NCBI GenBank assembly: GCA_021785375.1
Contig: JAJYFQ010000009.1
Location: 1-12,699, forward strand
Length of the DNA stretch: 12,699 bases
Direction: 5' to 3'
From: Microcaldota archaeon
GTDB lineage: Archaea > Micrarchaeota > Micrarchaeia > Micrarchaeales > CABMGC01
Shown here: one piece after another, positions 4,461 through 11,399 of the stretch
How the letters are laid out: each line of letters begins with the position of its first letter
How positions within the stretch are numbered: the stretch's first letter is position 1
Made by a program: the position numbers and the translations under genes
Notes under the pieces: model-generated
What the model saw: the letters and a program-made list of their open reading frames with translations, nothing else
Told to the model about the DNA's origin: nothing
The model's database searches: none

Positions 4461-5507
4461 TTGTCAGTAATTACGAGAGAAAGGCCGGTGCAGAACCAGA
4501 GACTTACCGAGAGGCAGCATGAGCCTTCAAGCATAGGAGTCATAGGGATAGTTGAGACCCAGAGAGGGGAAGTCAACAGAAGGAAGGGTTTCATCACCTC
4601 AGTCGTGGAGACTGAGGATCAGCTCAGGTACTTCAGGGAGCACTTCATAAATGAGGAGATAGCGAGGATGAACAACTCGCCGGAGCTCGCTGACATAACT
4701 AGGCTGACTGTGAGGGCAGTAGTCAATGCCGACCTGCTTAGCCATGGAAGGGACAGGGACCACATCGAGGCAATAATAAACATAGGGAGCGTGAAGGGGC
4801 AAGGCAACTACGCCATAGTCTACTTCGGATACAACAAGGTGGGGAGGCAGCTCAGCAGTGAGCAGAGAGATGATTATAACAGGAGGCTTATGCTTACAAA
4901 CCTGAGCAGGGACGTAGGGAACCTCTCGGGAATATTAAGCTCCCCTAACTACAGGGGCTACACAATCTCAAGGCTTGATACAGAAACGCTTACACAGGAC
5001 CAGAGGGAAGGCATTGACGAAATGCTCCGTGACTCATTTAAATACAGTGAGAACGATGGCGATCGTATGCTGGCGGATTCAAGAAACATCTTCTTCATTG
5101 CGACTACTGCAACAGGACAGGTTGTCGGAATGAGCATGGCAGAGAGGAGGACAGTGGCTCTGAATAATGGCGAGAGCATCACGATCGCAGAGGTAACTAA
5201 TGCAACGGTGATACAAGGACATGGAGGGAACGGGCTCTACGGGGCTATCTCAGCACACCTCATAAGGCACATAGCAGAAGACAGAGATCCAGCAACCAGA
5301 GTTGATCTCGTGTACTCTGAGTCTAACATGGAAAGGCAGACTCTCCTTAACGCAATAGCCATGCAGCACAGGACCTATGCGGGCATACTTCCAAACAACT
5401 CTTTCGTAGACAACGGTCTCAAAACCATGATGGTCACTTATCTTAACAGGCAGGAACTTGATTTCCTCTATCTAGGGGAGGTTAACAGACTAAGGAGGGG
5501 GGAGTAA
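4461..5507 (+). CDS. GNAT-family N-acetyltransferase with unrecognised N-terminal domain
   Basis: A 348-residue protein, probably a fusion. Residues about 165-335 read as a GNAT acetyltransferase fold: YRGYTISRLDTETLTQDQ (first strand and helix), NIFFIATTATGQVVGMSMAE (strand hairpin), and TIAEVTNATVIQGHGGNGLY (motif A, with the acetyl-CoA phosphate loop QGHGGNG at 252-258). Then comes VDLVYSESNMERQTLLNAIA and the end GILPNN..VDNGLKTMMVTYL. From memory that end resembles acetyltransferases of the beta-lysine type (AblB), a tentative link. Residues 1-160 (VETQRGEVNRRKGFITSVVE, HIEAIINIGSVKGQGNYAIV) match nothing I know. Substrate unknown. It is first in an operon with an M20 deacylase (4-base gap) and DapF, which points to a diamino acid substrate. 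It starts at TTG with a GAGGGT motif 7 bases upstream. Confidence 0.72.
   Translation: MSVITRERPVQNQRLTERQHEPSSIGVIGIVETQRGEVNRRKGFITSVVETEDQLRYFREHFINEEIARMNNSPELADITRLTVRAVVNADLLSHGRDRDHIEAIINIGSVKGQGNYAIVYFGYNKVGRQLSSEQRDDYNRRLMLTNLSRDVGNLSGILSSPNYRGYTISRLDTETLTQDQREGIDEMLRDSFKYSENDGDRMLADSRNIFFIATTATGQVVGMSMAERRTVALNNGESITIAEVTNATVIQGHGGNGLYGAISAHLIRHIAEDRDPATRVDLVYSESNMERQTLLNAIAMQHRTYAGILPNNSFVDNGLKTMMVTYLNRQELDFLYLGEVNRLRRGE
5493..5503 (+). promoter_or_regulatory. strong Shine-Dalgarno of the M20 deacylase gene
   Basis: AAGGAGGGGGG lies within the last codons of the GNAT gene, about 9-12 bases before the ATG at 5512. It is the most complete ribosome-binding site in the window and suggests strong, coupled translation of the deacylase. 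Confidence 0.6.
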
Positions 5508-5511
5508 TCTT

Positions 5512-6648
5512 ATGTCGGCAACGGAGATATTGAAGGATATAGTGAGCATAAACTCCGTCTTCCCTAACGAGGAAGGAGTCGGGGAGTACATAGAGGGCTA
5601 TCTGAAGCAACTGGGCTTCAAAACATTCAGGCAGATAGTTGAGGGCAGGAGATTCAACCTCTTCGCAGAGAGAGGCAGCGGAAAGAGGGCAATACTCTTC
5701 TACGGACACATAGACACGGTGCCTATATACGGAAACTGGAATACCGATCCGTTGAAACTTACTAGGGATGGAGACCGGCTTTATGGGATAGGCAGTTGTG
5801 ACATGAAGGGAGGGATAGCTGCAGTACTGGAGACGATAAAGTCCATCGACAACCGCAAGAAGATCAAGCTCCTGTTCTGCGTTGATGAGGAGAATATCTC
5901 AAAGGGCATATGGAAGGCGGTAACCAGGAGGGCCTGGTTTGACGACGTATACTTCATAGTCTCAGTTGAACCCGGAGACTCGCCTAAGCAGACTGGCGGA
6001 GCCAATGTAGTTACCGTTGGAAGGAGAGGCAGAGTCGTGATATCTGTTGACCTTCAGGGGCTTTCTTCGCATGGAGCAAACCCGCAGCGCGGAGTAAACG
6101 CTGTTGAAGAGGCGGCGAGGATAGCGGCAGGCATCCGCGGATTCGATATCAAGAAACAGAAGGGGTTCGGAAGCGAGGCGGTATTCGTCAACACGATAGA
6201 GGGAAGGTCTACAAGCCTCTCCGTTCCGGACAAGGCACACATGGAGATAGACGTGCAGCTTGTCCCTCCAAACAATATCCAAAGCGCAAAGAGAAGGGTC
6301 GAACGGCTGGTACGAAGGCTGCAGAGAACCCGGGTCCTTGATTCCAGGACGAAGTTCAGGATAGAGATACGAAAGAGGGAGACCCCTTACATCAATCCCT
6401 ACGTCAACAAATTGGGCCACAGGACCGTGAGAAGGGCCCTGGGAATGGTCAGGAGAAGGTTCGGTAGCGTGGTGGTAAACTATGGGAGCTCCGTTGCGGA
6501 CGACAACGTGCTCTTTGAGGCCACAGGAATACCTACAGTGACGATAGGCCCTAGAGGTGGCAGCATACACACGTCAAACGAGTGGGTCTCTGAGGAGAGC
6601 CTGAATCAGGTAGGCGCGCTCTACAAGCAGTTGATAAACGAGCTGTAA
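5512..6648 (+). CDS. M20-family metallodeacylase (DapE/ArgE-like)
   Basis: A 378-residue zinc-dependent amidohydrolase of the M20 family, which includes N-succinyl/acetyl-diaminopimelate deacylase (DapE), acetylornithine deacetylase (ArgE) and carboxypeptidases. All metal and catalytic positions are present: H66 and D68 in YGHIDTVP; bridging D97 in GIGSCDMKGG; the E126-E127 pair in CVDEENISKG; E153 in SVEPGD; H353 in GGSIHTSNEW. The dimerisation domain (about 170-285) carries LQGLSSHGANPQRGVNAVEE with H187. The length is typical. The spacing around DEENISKG is shorter than in classical DapE (EGxxSxG lacking), so the exact substrate is open. Direct linkage to dapF (10-43 bases) makes N-acyl-LL-diaminopimelate the leading candidate. 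LysK-type LysW-lysine hydrolase is less likely, since the DAKGP motif is absent (DMKGG here). Confidence 0.87.
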   Translation: MSATEILKDIVSINSVFPNEEGVGEYIEGYLKQLGFKTFRQIVEGRRFNLFAERGSGKRAILFYGHIDTVPIYGNWNTDPLKLTRDGDRLYGIGSCDMKGGIAAVLETIKSIDNRKKIKLLFCVDEENISKGIWKAVTRRAWFDDVYFIVSVEPGDSPKQTGGANVVTVGRRGRVVISVDLQGLSSHGANPQRGVNAVEEAARIAAGIRGFDIKKQKGFGSEAVFVNTIEGRSTSLSVPDKAHMEIDVQLVPPNNIQSAKRRVERLVRRLQRTRVLDSRTKFRIEIRKRETPYINPYVNKLGHRTVRRALGMVRRRFGSVVVNYGSSVADDNVLFEATGIPTVTIGPRGGSIHTSNEWVSEESLNQVGALYKQLINEL

Positions 6649-6691
6649 CGTTGATAAAATGCGCATGCGTATAAGAGAAGCAGGCAATGCT

Positions 6692-7483
6692 ATGAAACTC
6701 ACCGTGACAGAAGCGCAAGGATGCGGGAACAGATTTGTCATAGTAGACAAGCTTGGCGAGGCTGTGGAAGGCCCGCAGGCAGAGTTGTCAATAGCACTTG
6801 GAAAGAGATTTGCCACTGATAGCATACTGCTGCTTACGAGATCGGAGAATGCAGACGCAAGAATGCGTGTACTGGAAAAGGACGGGTCGGAGTCCGACAT
6901 GTGCGGAAACGGAATACGCTGTGTGGCAAGGTACCTTATCGAGTCGCATGGATTCGATGAGGTGATGACGGTTGAGACGCGTGCTGGAATAAAGACCGTT
7001 ACGCGCGAAGGGAGAGACAAAAATACATTTACCGTCGACATGGGCATACCTGTGCCTGATGAGAAGGTATGGAACACGCCGATCACGATAGGCAAGGATG
7101 CGTACAGATTATTCTTCGTAAACAGCGGAGAGCCCCACGTGGTTACTTTCCTTGAAGATGTCTCTAAAGTGGACGTAGATAGAGTTGGCAGAGAGATACG
7201 CAACAGGTTTGGAAAGGCCGGGGCAAATGCCAATTTTGTGCAAATCTTGGGTACCGACGCGATACGTGTCAGAACCTATGAGCGCGGCGTTGAGACGGAG
7301 ACGCCGGCATGTGGAACGGGAGCCACTGCTGCAGTAGTAGCTGCAATAGAGAGCGGAAGGGTAAAGGAAGGCCGAGTAAACGTAAAATGCAACGGAGGGA
7401 ATCTTGCAGTTACTTACAAGGACAGCGATGCCGTACTCGAGGGTCCGGCAGAGCTGTCTATGACACAGAGCATTGATCTCTGA
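6692..7483 (+). CDS. dapF: diaminopimelate epimerase
   Basis: DapF interconverts LL- and meso-2,6-diaminopimelate without cofactor, the penultimate step to lysine, in the cytoplasm. Both catalytic cysteines are in canonical contexts: SDMCGNGIRCVARYL and TPACGTGATAAVVAAI, residues about 71 and 207 from this start. Other conserved elements are the N-terminal GCGNRFVIVD, GEPHVV, and ANFVQ followed by YERGVETETPACG. The start at 6692 (MKLTVTEAQGCGN) fits the family, where the first methionine lies 8-10 residues before the G-x-G-N motif. An in-frame ATG at 6659 would add 11 basic residues and is closer to the upstream stop (10 bases), so it remains possible. The length, 263 residues, is normal. 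It is last in the operon after the M20 deacylase, and its stop is 3 bases from the stop of the convergent polymerase gene. Confidence 0.92.
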   Translation: MKLTVTEAQGCGNRFVIVDKLGEAVEGPQAELSIALGKRFATDSILLLTRSENADARMRVLEKDGSESDMCGNGIRCVARYLIESHGFDEVMTVETRAGIKTVTREGRDKNTFTVDMGIPVPDEKVWNTPITIGKDAYRLFFVNSGEPHVVTFLEDVSKVDVDRVGREIRNRFGKAGANANFVQILGTDAIRVRTYERGVETETPACGTGATAAVVAAIESGRVKEGRVNVKCNGGNLAVTYKDSDAVLEGPAELSMTQSIDL

Positions 7484-7486
7484 TTC

Positions 7487-9004
7487 TCAGACAGTGTTGA
7501 AGTCGACCGTAGACAGAGTCATGCCCTTTGTTTCGTAGACGGGCAACACTGCAGGACTTGGGATGTGGCCCAGCTTCACCTGGTAACCCGTTCTCGCCTG
7601 CCACGTTCCGCTATTCACGATCAGAGTCCCATGGTAGTCCGAGTCCCCGTTCTTGTGCACGTGACCCATGTGAAGTATGTCCGGGACCTCGTCTATTATC
7701 ATTGGGTCCTTCTTGCTCGGGACTATCGGATTGTCGCCGTAGATCGGCGAGAGGTGCCGCCTCTTCAGGACCTCAGTCATCGCAATCTGGGGTTTGCTGT
7801 AGCTGCATCCAGGCACCGCCTGTATCACCGAATCAAGCGACGTTCCATGGTATCCGAGGACCTTGATGCCTCCGACCGTGACGTATCCCGGATCGGTCAC
7901 GAAGTGTATGTTGCTCCTGCTGAACTCTTTGATCAGGTCCTTGCCGAGTGCTGGCTGTGGTTCCGCTCTCCTCACTGCATCGTGGTTCCCCGGCAGCAGG
8001 AAGACATGTATGTAATCAGGAATCGTAGACAGGTAGTCGAGGAGTACGGAGTACTGCTTGTAGATATCTGGGATGGAGAGCTCCTTGTCCTGATTTGGGT
8101 AGACGCCTATGCCATCGACAAGATCGCCGCTTGCGACTATGTACTTCACCTTCTCCGCGATGTCCCTCCTGTAGTCAACATCGCCGTTGATCCACGAGAG
8201 GAACCTTGCAAACTGCTTCTCCATGAAGAGTTTGCTTCCAACGTGTATGTCCGACAGGAACGCTATCGCTGTGTCCTCCTCAGTCTTCTTCCTCGGCCTT
8301 ATAGGTATGTCAGGCCATAGGATCATGTTCGCTATTATCAGGCCACCGGATATCTTCCCCCTGACAGCTATAACCTCGTCGGATATTATCCTCTTTGCAG
8401 ACTCGAAGAGATCCAGAGTGTCCCTCGAGTTCTCCCTGGACGACTTTACAAAGAGTATCTTTGCGGATGCAGTCTCATCCTCGAGCGTGACAAGAAGGTG
8501 GCCGTTCTTCGTGATCGCCTTGTCATAGACCATTCCGACTATGCTCACCTCCCTCCCGGTTGTGTACTGCTTGACGCTCTCTATGCTGTTCAGCATGCTG
8601 CCGAGGCTCGTACCCCTGGCACTTCCGAAGAACTCCCTCAATCTGTCGAATCTGTCGTTGAAGTAGGAGGCGAACGCATTGACGCTCGAGTCCGTATGCT
8701 CAGCTTCTATGTTCCTGATTCTGTACTCTGCATCGAGATCCTTGGCGAGAGGCTTGTAGTCCAGCGGCTTCGATATCTCTATCTGCATCGGGGCCTTCTC
8801 CTCGACCTGGACCCAGAGTATCTTCTTTAGCGTCTCCCTATCAAGAACCTTTATTCCATCCCTGCCCTCGAAGTACTTAAGGACCTTTGTTGACAGGGCC
8901 TCGAGATCGAGATTCTCGAGCTCGCTCTGGGTCACATCAGAACTCACTATGATCTTACCGCTGAGCCTTCCCGCAAGGTCCGCCACAAGTTGAGAATCAG
9001 GCAC
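7487..9004 (-). CDS. polB: DNA polymerase D small subunit (DP1), 3'-5' exonuclease
   Basis: The 505-residue small subunit of the archaeal replicative polymerase PolD; it proofreads with a Mre11-like phosphoesterase active site and pairs with the large subunit DP2 (not in this window). An OB-fold-like region occupies about residues 150-235 (GREVSIVGMVYDKAITKNGH). The catalytic domain follows with all nuclease motifs: LSDIHVGS (D252, H254), SGDLVDG (D294), LPGNHDA (N340, H341), GYHG (H386), MGHVHKNG (H448, H450) and NSGTWQARTGYQ. The N-terminal 80 residues look like the usual small helical domain. It starts at GTG (9004) with a GGTGG-like motif a few bases upstream; the ATG that overlaps the GTG is in another frame. 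It lies 30 bases after UPF0147 and converges on dapF with 3 bases between stops. Confidence 0.95.
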   Translation of the reverse strand: MPDSQLVADLAGRLSGKIIVSSDVTQSELENLDLEALSTKVLKYFEGRDGIKVLDRETLKKILWVQVEEKAPMQIEISKPLDYKPLAKDLDAEYRIRNIEAEHTDSSVNAFASYFNDRFDRLREFFGSARGTSLGSMLNSIESVKQYTTGREVSIVGMVYDKAITKNGHLLVTLEDETASAKILFVKSSRENSRDTLDLFESAKRIISDEVIAVRGKISGGLIIANMILWPDIPIRPRKKTEEDTAIAFLSDIHVGSKLFMEKQFARFLSWINGDVDYRRDIAEKVKYIVASGDLVDGIGVYPNQDKELSIPDIYKQYSVLLDYLSTIPDYIHVFLLPGNHDAVRRAEPQPALGKDLIKEFSRSNIHFVTDPGYVTVGGIKVLGYHGTSLDSVIQAVPGCSYSKPQIAMTEVLKRRHLSPIYGDNPIVPSKKDPMIIDEVPDILHMGHVHKNGDSDYHGTLIVNSGTWQARTGYQVKLGHIPSPAVLPVYETKGMTLSTVDFNTV

Positions 9005-9034
9005 ATGCCCACCGTCGTGCTGAAAGCAGCGCGT

Positions 9035-9301
9035 TTACTCCTTTACCGACTCAAGCATGCTCAGTATGTTCCAGATGACGGTCCTGGCGTACGGAGGCAG
9101 ATTTATGTCGTTGCTTATTTCGTCTATCTTGTACGTCGCCGCGGAGGACCTGACCGAATATCCGGTGTCCTCGTTGAGCGCCTTCTTGGCCTCGTCCAAT
9201 GCGTTCTTCACATTCCTTGGCACGCTGTTGTCGTTAAGGAGTATGTCTATCTGCTGTTTGATCTGTGCTATTGTCTCGTCGAATTTCTTGTTCTCTCCCA
9301 T
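9035..9301 (-). CDS. UPF0147 family protein
   Basis: A small conserved archaeal protein of unknown function, 88 residues. The family signature is clear: DNSVPRNVKNALDEAKKALN (about residues 25-44), then RSSAATYKIDEISNDINLPP and ARTVIWNILSMLESV at the end. It is all-helical and probably cytoplasmic. There are two in-frame ATGs, at 9307 and 9301. The GAGGT motif at 9313-9309 lies only 1 base before the first but 7 bases before the second, so 9301 is preferred; the difference is 2 residues. The gene starts 22 bases after the mature 3' end of tRNA-Arg and is followed by the PolD small subunit, so it probably shares a transcript with both. Confidence 0.92.
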   Translation of the reverse strand: MGENKKFDETIAQIKQQIDILLNDNSVPRNVKNALDEAKKALNEDTGYSVRSSAATYKIDEISNDINLPPYARTVIWNILSMLESVKE

Positions 9302-9323
9302 CTTCATTACCTCTTTTGCCGTG

Positions 9324-9410
9324 CGGGCCCAGTGGGATTTGAACCCACGACCATCACCTTTCCTCCGCTGTTAGAAGGGTGCTGCTCTATCCAAGCTGAG
9401 CTACGGGCCC
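9324..9410 (-). tRNA. tRNA-Arg (anticodon UCU) with a 12-base intron
   Basis: A complete cloverleaf reads from 9410 to 9324. Acceptor GGGCCCG pairs with TGGGCCC (last pair G-U). The D arm is GCTC-AGCTTGGATA-GAGC, the anticodon loop CTTCTA-A has anticodon TCT, the variable loop is TGGTC, and the T arm is GTGGG-TTCAAAT-CCCAC. The discriminator is G73 and no CCA is encoded. The anticodon stem GCACC / GGTGA forms only if 12 bases after position 37 are removed, leaving a G27-A43 mismatch. It decodes AGA and, by wobble, AGG, the favoured arginine codons here. It lies 12 bases after the TatD stop and 22 bases before UPF0147, so end processing from a longer transcript is likely. Confidence 0.93.
9360..9371 (-). 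other. intron of tRNA-Arg(UCU), between positions 37 and 38
   Basis: Twelve bases, ACAGCGGAGGAA on the tRNA strand, interrupt the anticodon loop at the canonical archaeal intron site. Loop bases CTTC (32-35) can pair with GGAG in the intron as the central helix. The remaining 7-base loop leaves no room for a helix inside the intron, so the bulge-helix-bulge is of a relaxed, one-sided type. Ends could shift by a base. Confidence 0.75.
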
Positions 9411-9422
9411 ACCCGCGGATAT

Positions 9423-10190
9423 TCATATGTGGAAAAAGCCTTTAACGTTATCTGATACCCGTTCGGCAGCCTCACTGAAGTCGATATTTTTAATCGAGGA
9501 TATCAGTTCCACGACGGATCTAACGTCTGAAGGCGTCTTCCCCGCAACTGGGGCATCCGTCTCAGCCACGATATTTGTTAGGTCAATCTCTTTTATAACC
9601 CTTTTCATTCTGGCAGAGTCCCTCGGAGGAATAGAGATCATGTGACCCTTCTTTGCAAGATACCGCGCCTGCTCCTCGTCGCCCTCGAAGAAGTGGAACA
9701 TCGCCCTGTCGGCAGGGTGCTCGTCAAGTATCCTTATCACGTCCTTCATCCTCCCGCGCGAATGAATTATGACAGGTATTCCGAGGTCATTAGCTATGTC
9801 TATCTGCTCCATGAATACCTCCTTCTGGATGTCGGGCTTCGACTTGTCTTCGACCTTGACGTCCAGGCCTATCTCCCCGATCCCTATAAGGTGGACATTT
9901 TTCTTTATCAGCTCTATGCTCTGTTCCACATACTCGTGGTCCGCAGCGGCGAAGGTAGGGTCTATCCCTATGACGCCGTAGACGTTGAGCCCCTTCGCGA
10001 GATTGGACGTCATCTCATTGCCCTTCCTGCTTCCTCCGGATGTGATTATCACGCTGACCCCCTTGGACACGGCATCGTTGACCACAGTGGCAGGGTCGTC
10101 GAACAGGTCAAGGTGGCAATGGGCATCGGCGAGCGACGGAACGTCCTGATGATACTTGATCCTTTCTATCGACTGCGTAATCTGCGGCAT
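9423..10190 (-). CDS. TatD-family metal-dependent hydrolase (putative DNase)
   Basis: A 255-residue TIM-barrel hydrolase of the TatD family, cytoplasmic; bacterial members have 3'-5' exonuclease activity on DNA and RNA, but archaeal substrates are little known. Metal ligands appear in order: H24 and H26 in DAHCHLDLF, E106 in GIGEIGLD, H143 in VIIHSRG, H166 in MFHFFEG, and D212 in AETDAP. The length is normal. About 18 residues precede the first barrel strand (QSIERIKYHQDVPSL), slightly longer than in compact members. The ATG at 10190 has a good AGGAGAG motif (10202-10196) 5 bases upstream. It is followed at 12 bases by tRNA-Arg; the transcript probably also carries UPF0147 and the PolD small subunit. 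Confidence 0.9.
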   Translation of the reverse strand: MPQITQSIERIKYHQDVPSLADAHCHLDLFDDPATVVNDAVSKGVSVIITSGGSRKGNEMTSNLAKGLNVYGVIGIDPTFAAADHEYVEQSIELIKKNVHLIGIGEIGLDVKVEDKSKPDIQKEVFMEQIDIANDLGIPVIIHSRGRMKDVIRILDEHPADRAMFHFFEGDEEQARYLAKKGHMISIPPRDSARMKRVIKEIDLTNIVAETDAPVAGKTPSDVRSVVELISSIKNIDFSEAAERVSDNVKGFFHI

Positions 10191-10201
10191 CGAATCTCTC
10201 C

Positions 10202-10257
10202 TTAAAAACAGTTATGGCAAGCAGATTATGCATTGGAAGCTCAGGTTAAAAACAGTT
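10202..10257 (-). repeat. 12-base direct repeat with T5 tracts between dnaJ and tatD (possible dnaJ terminator)
   Basis: AACTGTTTTTAA on the minus strand occurs twice, at 10257-10246 and 10213-10202, 44 bases apart. The first copy begins 13 bases beyond the dnaJ stop (10271) and its T5 tract could end the dnaKJ transcript. The second lies right at the ribosome-binding site of tatD. The intervening 32 bases hold no recognised feature. A clear TATA box for tatD was not found, unless the TTTTTAA of the first copy serves. Confidence 0.4.
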
Positions 10258-10270
10258 TCGCGGTTACCTG

Positions 10271-11380
10271 TCAGATGAAACCGAACTTCTTCTTTCCAAT
10301 CTGGTCAGACTGCCTGAACTTCTCTATGAGGTCGCGCTGCTCCTGTGAAAGCACCTTTGGAAGGTCGATGTCCACTGTCACGATCTCGTCCCCAGACCCA
10401 GCTCCGCGCAGCCGCCTTATGCCGCCACCCCTGAGCGTTATCTCCTTCCCCTGCTGCGTTGCCGCTTCAAGCGTAATCTCCTTGTCACCATCCAGAGTCG
10501 GCACGGTTATCCTTCCTCCAAGTATCGCTGTGTAGAATGGTATCCTGACATGCACGTAGACATCATCGCCCTCGCGCCGGAACTGGTCGTGCTTCAGCTC
10601 GTGCACCTCAACGAAGAGGTCCCCATTTCCATCGGCGCCGTAGTCCCCCATACCGTCGAGCCTGAGCCTCATGCCTTCCGAGACCCCGGCAGGTATTGTC
10701 ACCATTATCCTCTCACTTGCAATTGCCCCTCCCTTGCCGTTGCACTGCTTGCACCTCTTCTCGTAGGTCTTCCCCTTTCCGCCGCACCTCTCGCAGACGG
10801 TAACGGTCTGCATGCGCCCGAAGAACGTGTTTGTCGTCCTCGCCACTCTCCCGCTACCGTTGCACGCAGAGCATTTACCCATCTTGGATCCTGGCTCGGC
10901 TCCGCCACCGCCGCACCTCTCGCAGCGCTTAAGGTGCCTGATCTGTATCTCTTTCTGCGTCCCCTTCGCTATCTCGTTCAGGCTGAGGTCCATCTTGTAT
11001 AGTATGCTCTGCCCAACGTCGCGCTGCCTCCCCATACCCTGGCCGAAGATGCTCCCGAAGATCTCATCTCCACCCTGACCGAAGCCGAAGTTTATGCCCA
11101 TGTCCTTGAAGATCTGCTCGAAGTTGAAGTTCCTGAAGATCTCCTCCTCGCTGTACCTCTGGCCGAAGCCAGCTGGCCCATACGCATCGTACTGTCTTCG
11201 CTTCTCCGGATCACTGAGAACGGCATAGGCTTCGTTCGCCTCCTTGAAGATCTCCGTAGCCTTCTTATCGGGATTCCTATCGGGATGAAACTTCAGCGCC
11301 AGCTCCCTGTACGCCTTCTTGATCTCTTCAGGGCTAGCGTTTCGGGAAACGCCTAATATCTCATAATAGTCTCGGGCCAT
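10271..11380 (-). CDS. dnaJ: chaperone DnaJ (Hsp40), type I
   Basis: DnaJ stimulates the DnaK ATPase and delivers unfolded proteins; cytoplasmic. All type I parts are present in 369 residues. The J domain (about 1-68) has the HPD motif at 32-34 in KFHPDRNPDKK. A glycine/phenylalanine-rich stretch spans about 68-115. The zinc-binding domain has four CxxCxGxG-type units: CERCGGGG (153), CSACNGSG (170), CERCGGKG (196), CKQCNGKG (210). Two C-terminal beta domains (about 220-345) carry GMRLRLDGMGDYGADGNGDL. The GF region is less glycine-rich than in E. coli. The ATG at 11380 lies 19 bases after the dnaK stop with no clear Shine-Dalgarno. Co-transcription with dnaK is likely. Confidence 0.96.
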   Translation of the reverse strand: MARDYYEILGVSRNASPEEIKKAYRELALKFHPDRNPDKKATEIFKEANEAYAVLSDPEKRRQYDAYGPAGFGQRYSEEEIFRNFNFEQIFKDMGINFGFGQGGDEIFGSIFGQGMGRQRDVGQSILYKMDLSLNEIAKGTQKEIQIRHLKRCERCGGGGAEPGSKMGKCSACNGSGRVARTTNTFFGRMQTVTVCERCGGKGKTYEKRCKQCNGKGGAIASERIMVTIPAGVSEGMRLRLDGMGDYGADGNGDLFVEVHELKHDQFRREGDDVYVHVRIPFYTAILGGRITVPTLDGDKEITLEAATQQGKEITLRGGGIRRLRGAGSGDEIVTVDIDLPKVLSQEQRDLIEKFRQSDQIGKKKFGFI

Positions 11381-11399
11381 CTAAATCTACTTAAGCTGG

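Noticed and set aside
5962..6570. Minus-strand open frame (202 codons) opposite the M20 gene
   Set aside because: Antisense shadow of a gene with all metal ligands present; its sequence has no family character.
6574..7233. Minus-strand open frame (219 codons) opposite dapF
   Set aside because: Serine/threonine-rich antisense shadow of a clearly conserved gene.
7565..8320. Long plus-strand open frame (251 codons) opposite the polymerase gene
   Set aside because: It is antisense to the conserved PolD small subunit, has shadow-like composition with many R, V, L and Y, and no recognisable motif or start signal.
9642..10205. Plus-strand open frame (187 codons) opposite tatD
   Set aside because: Antisense shadow of a gene with complete TatD metal ligands.
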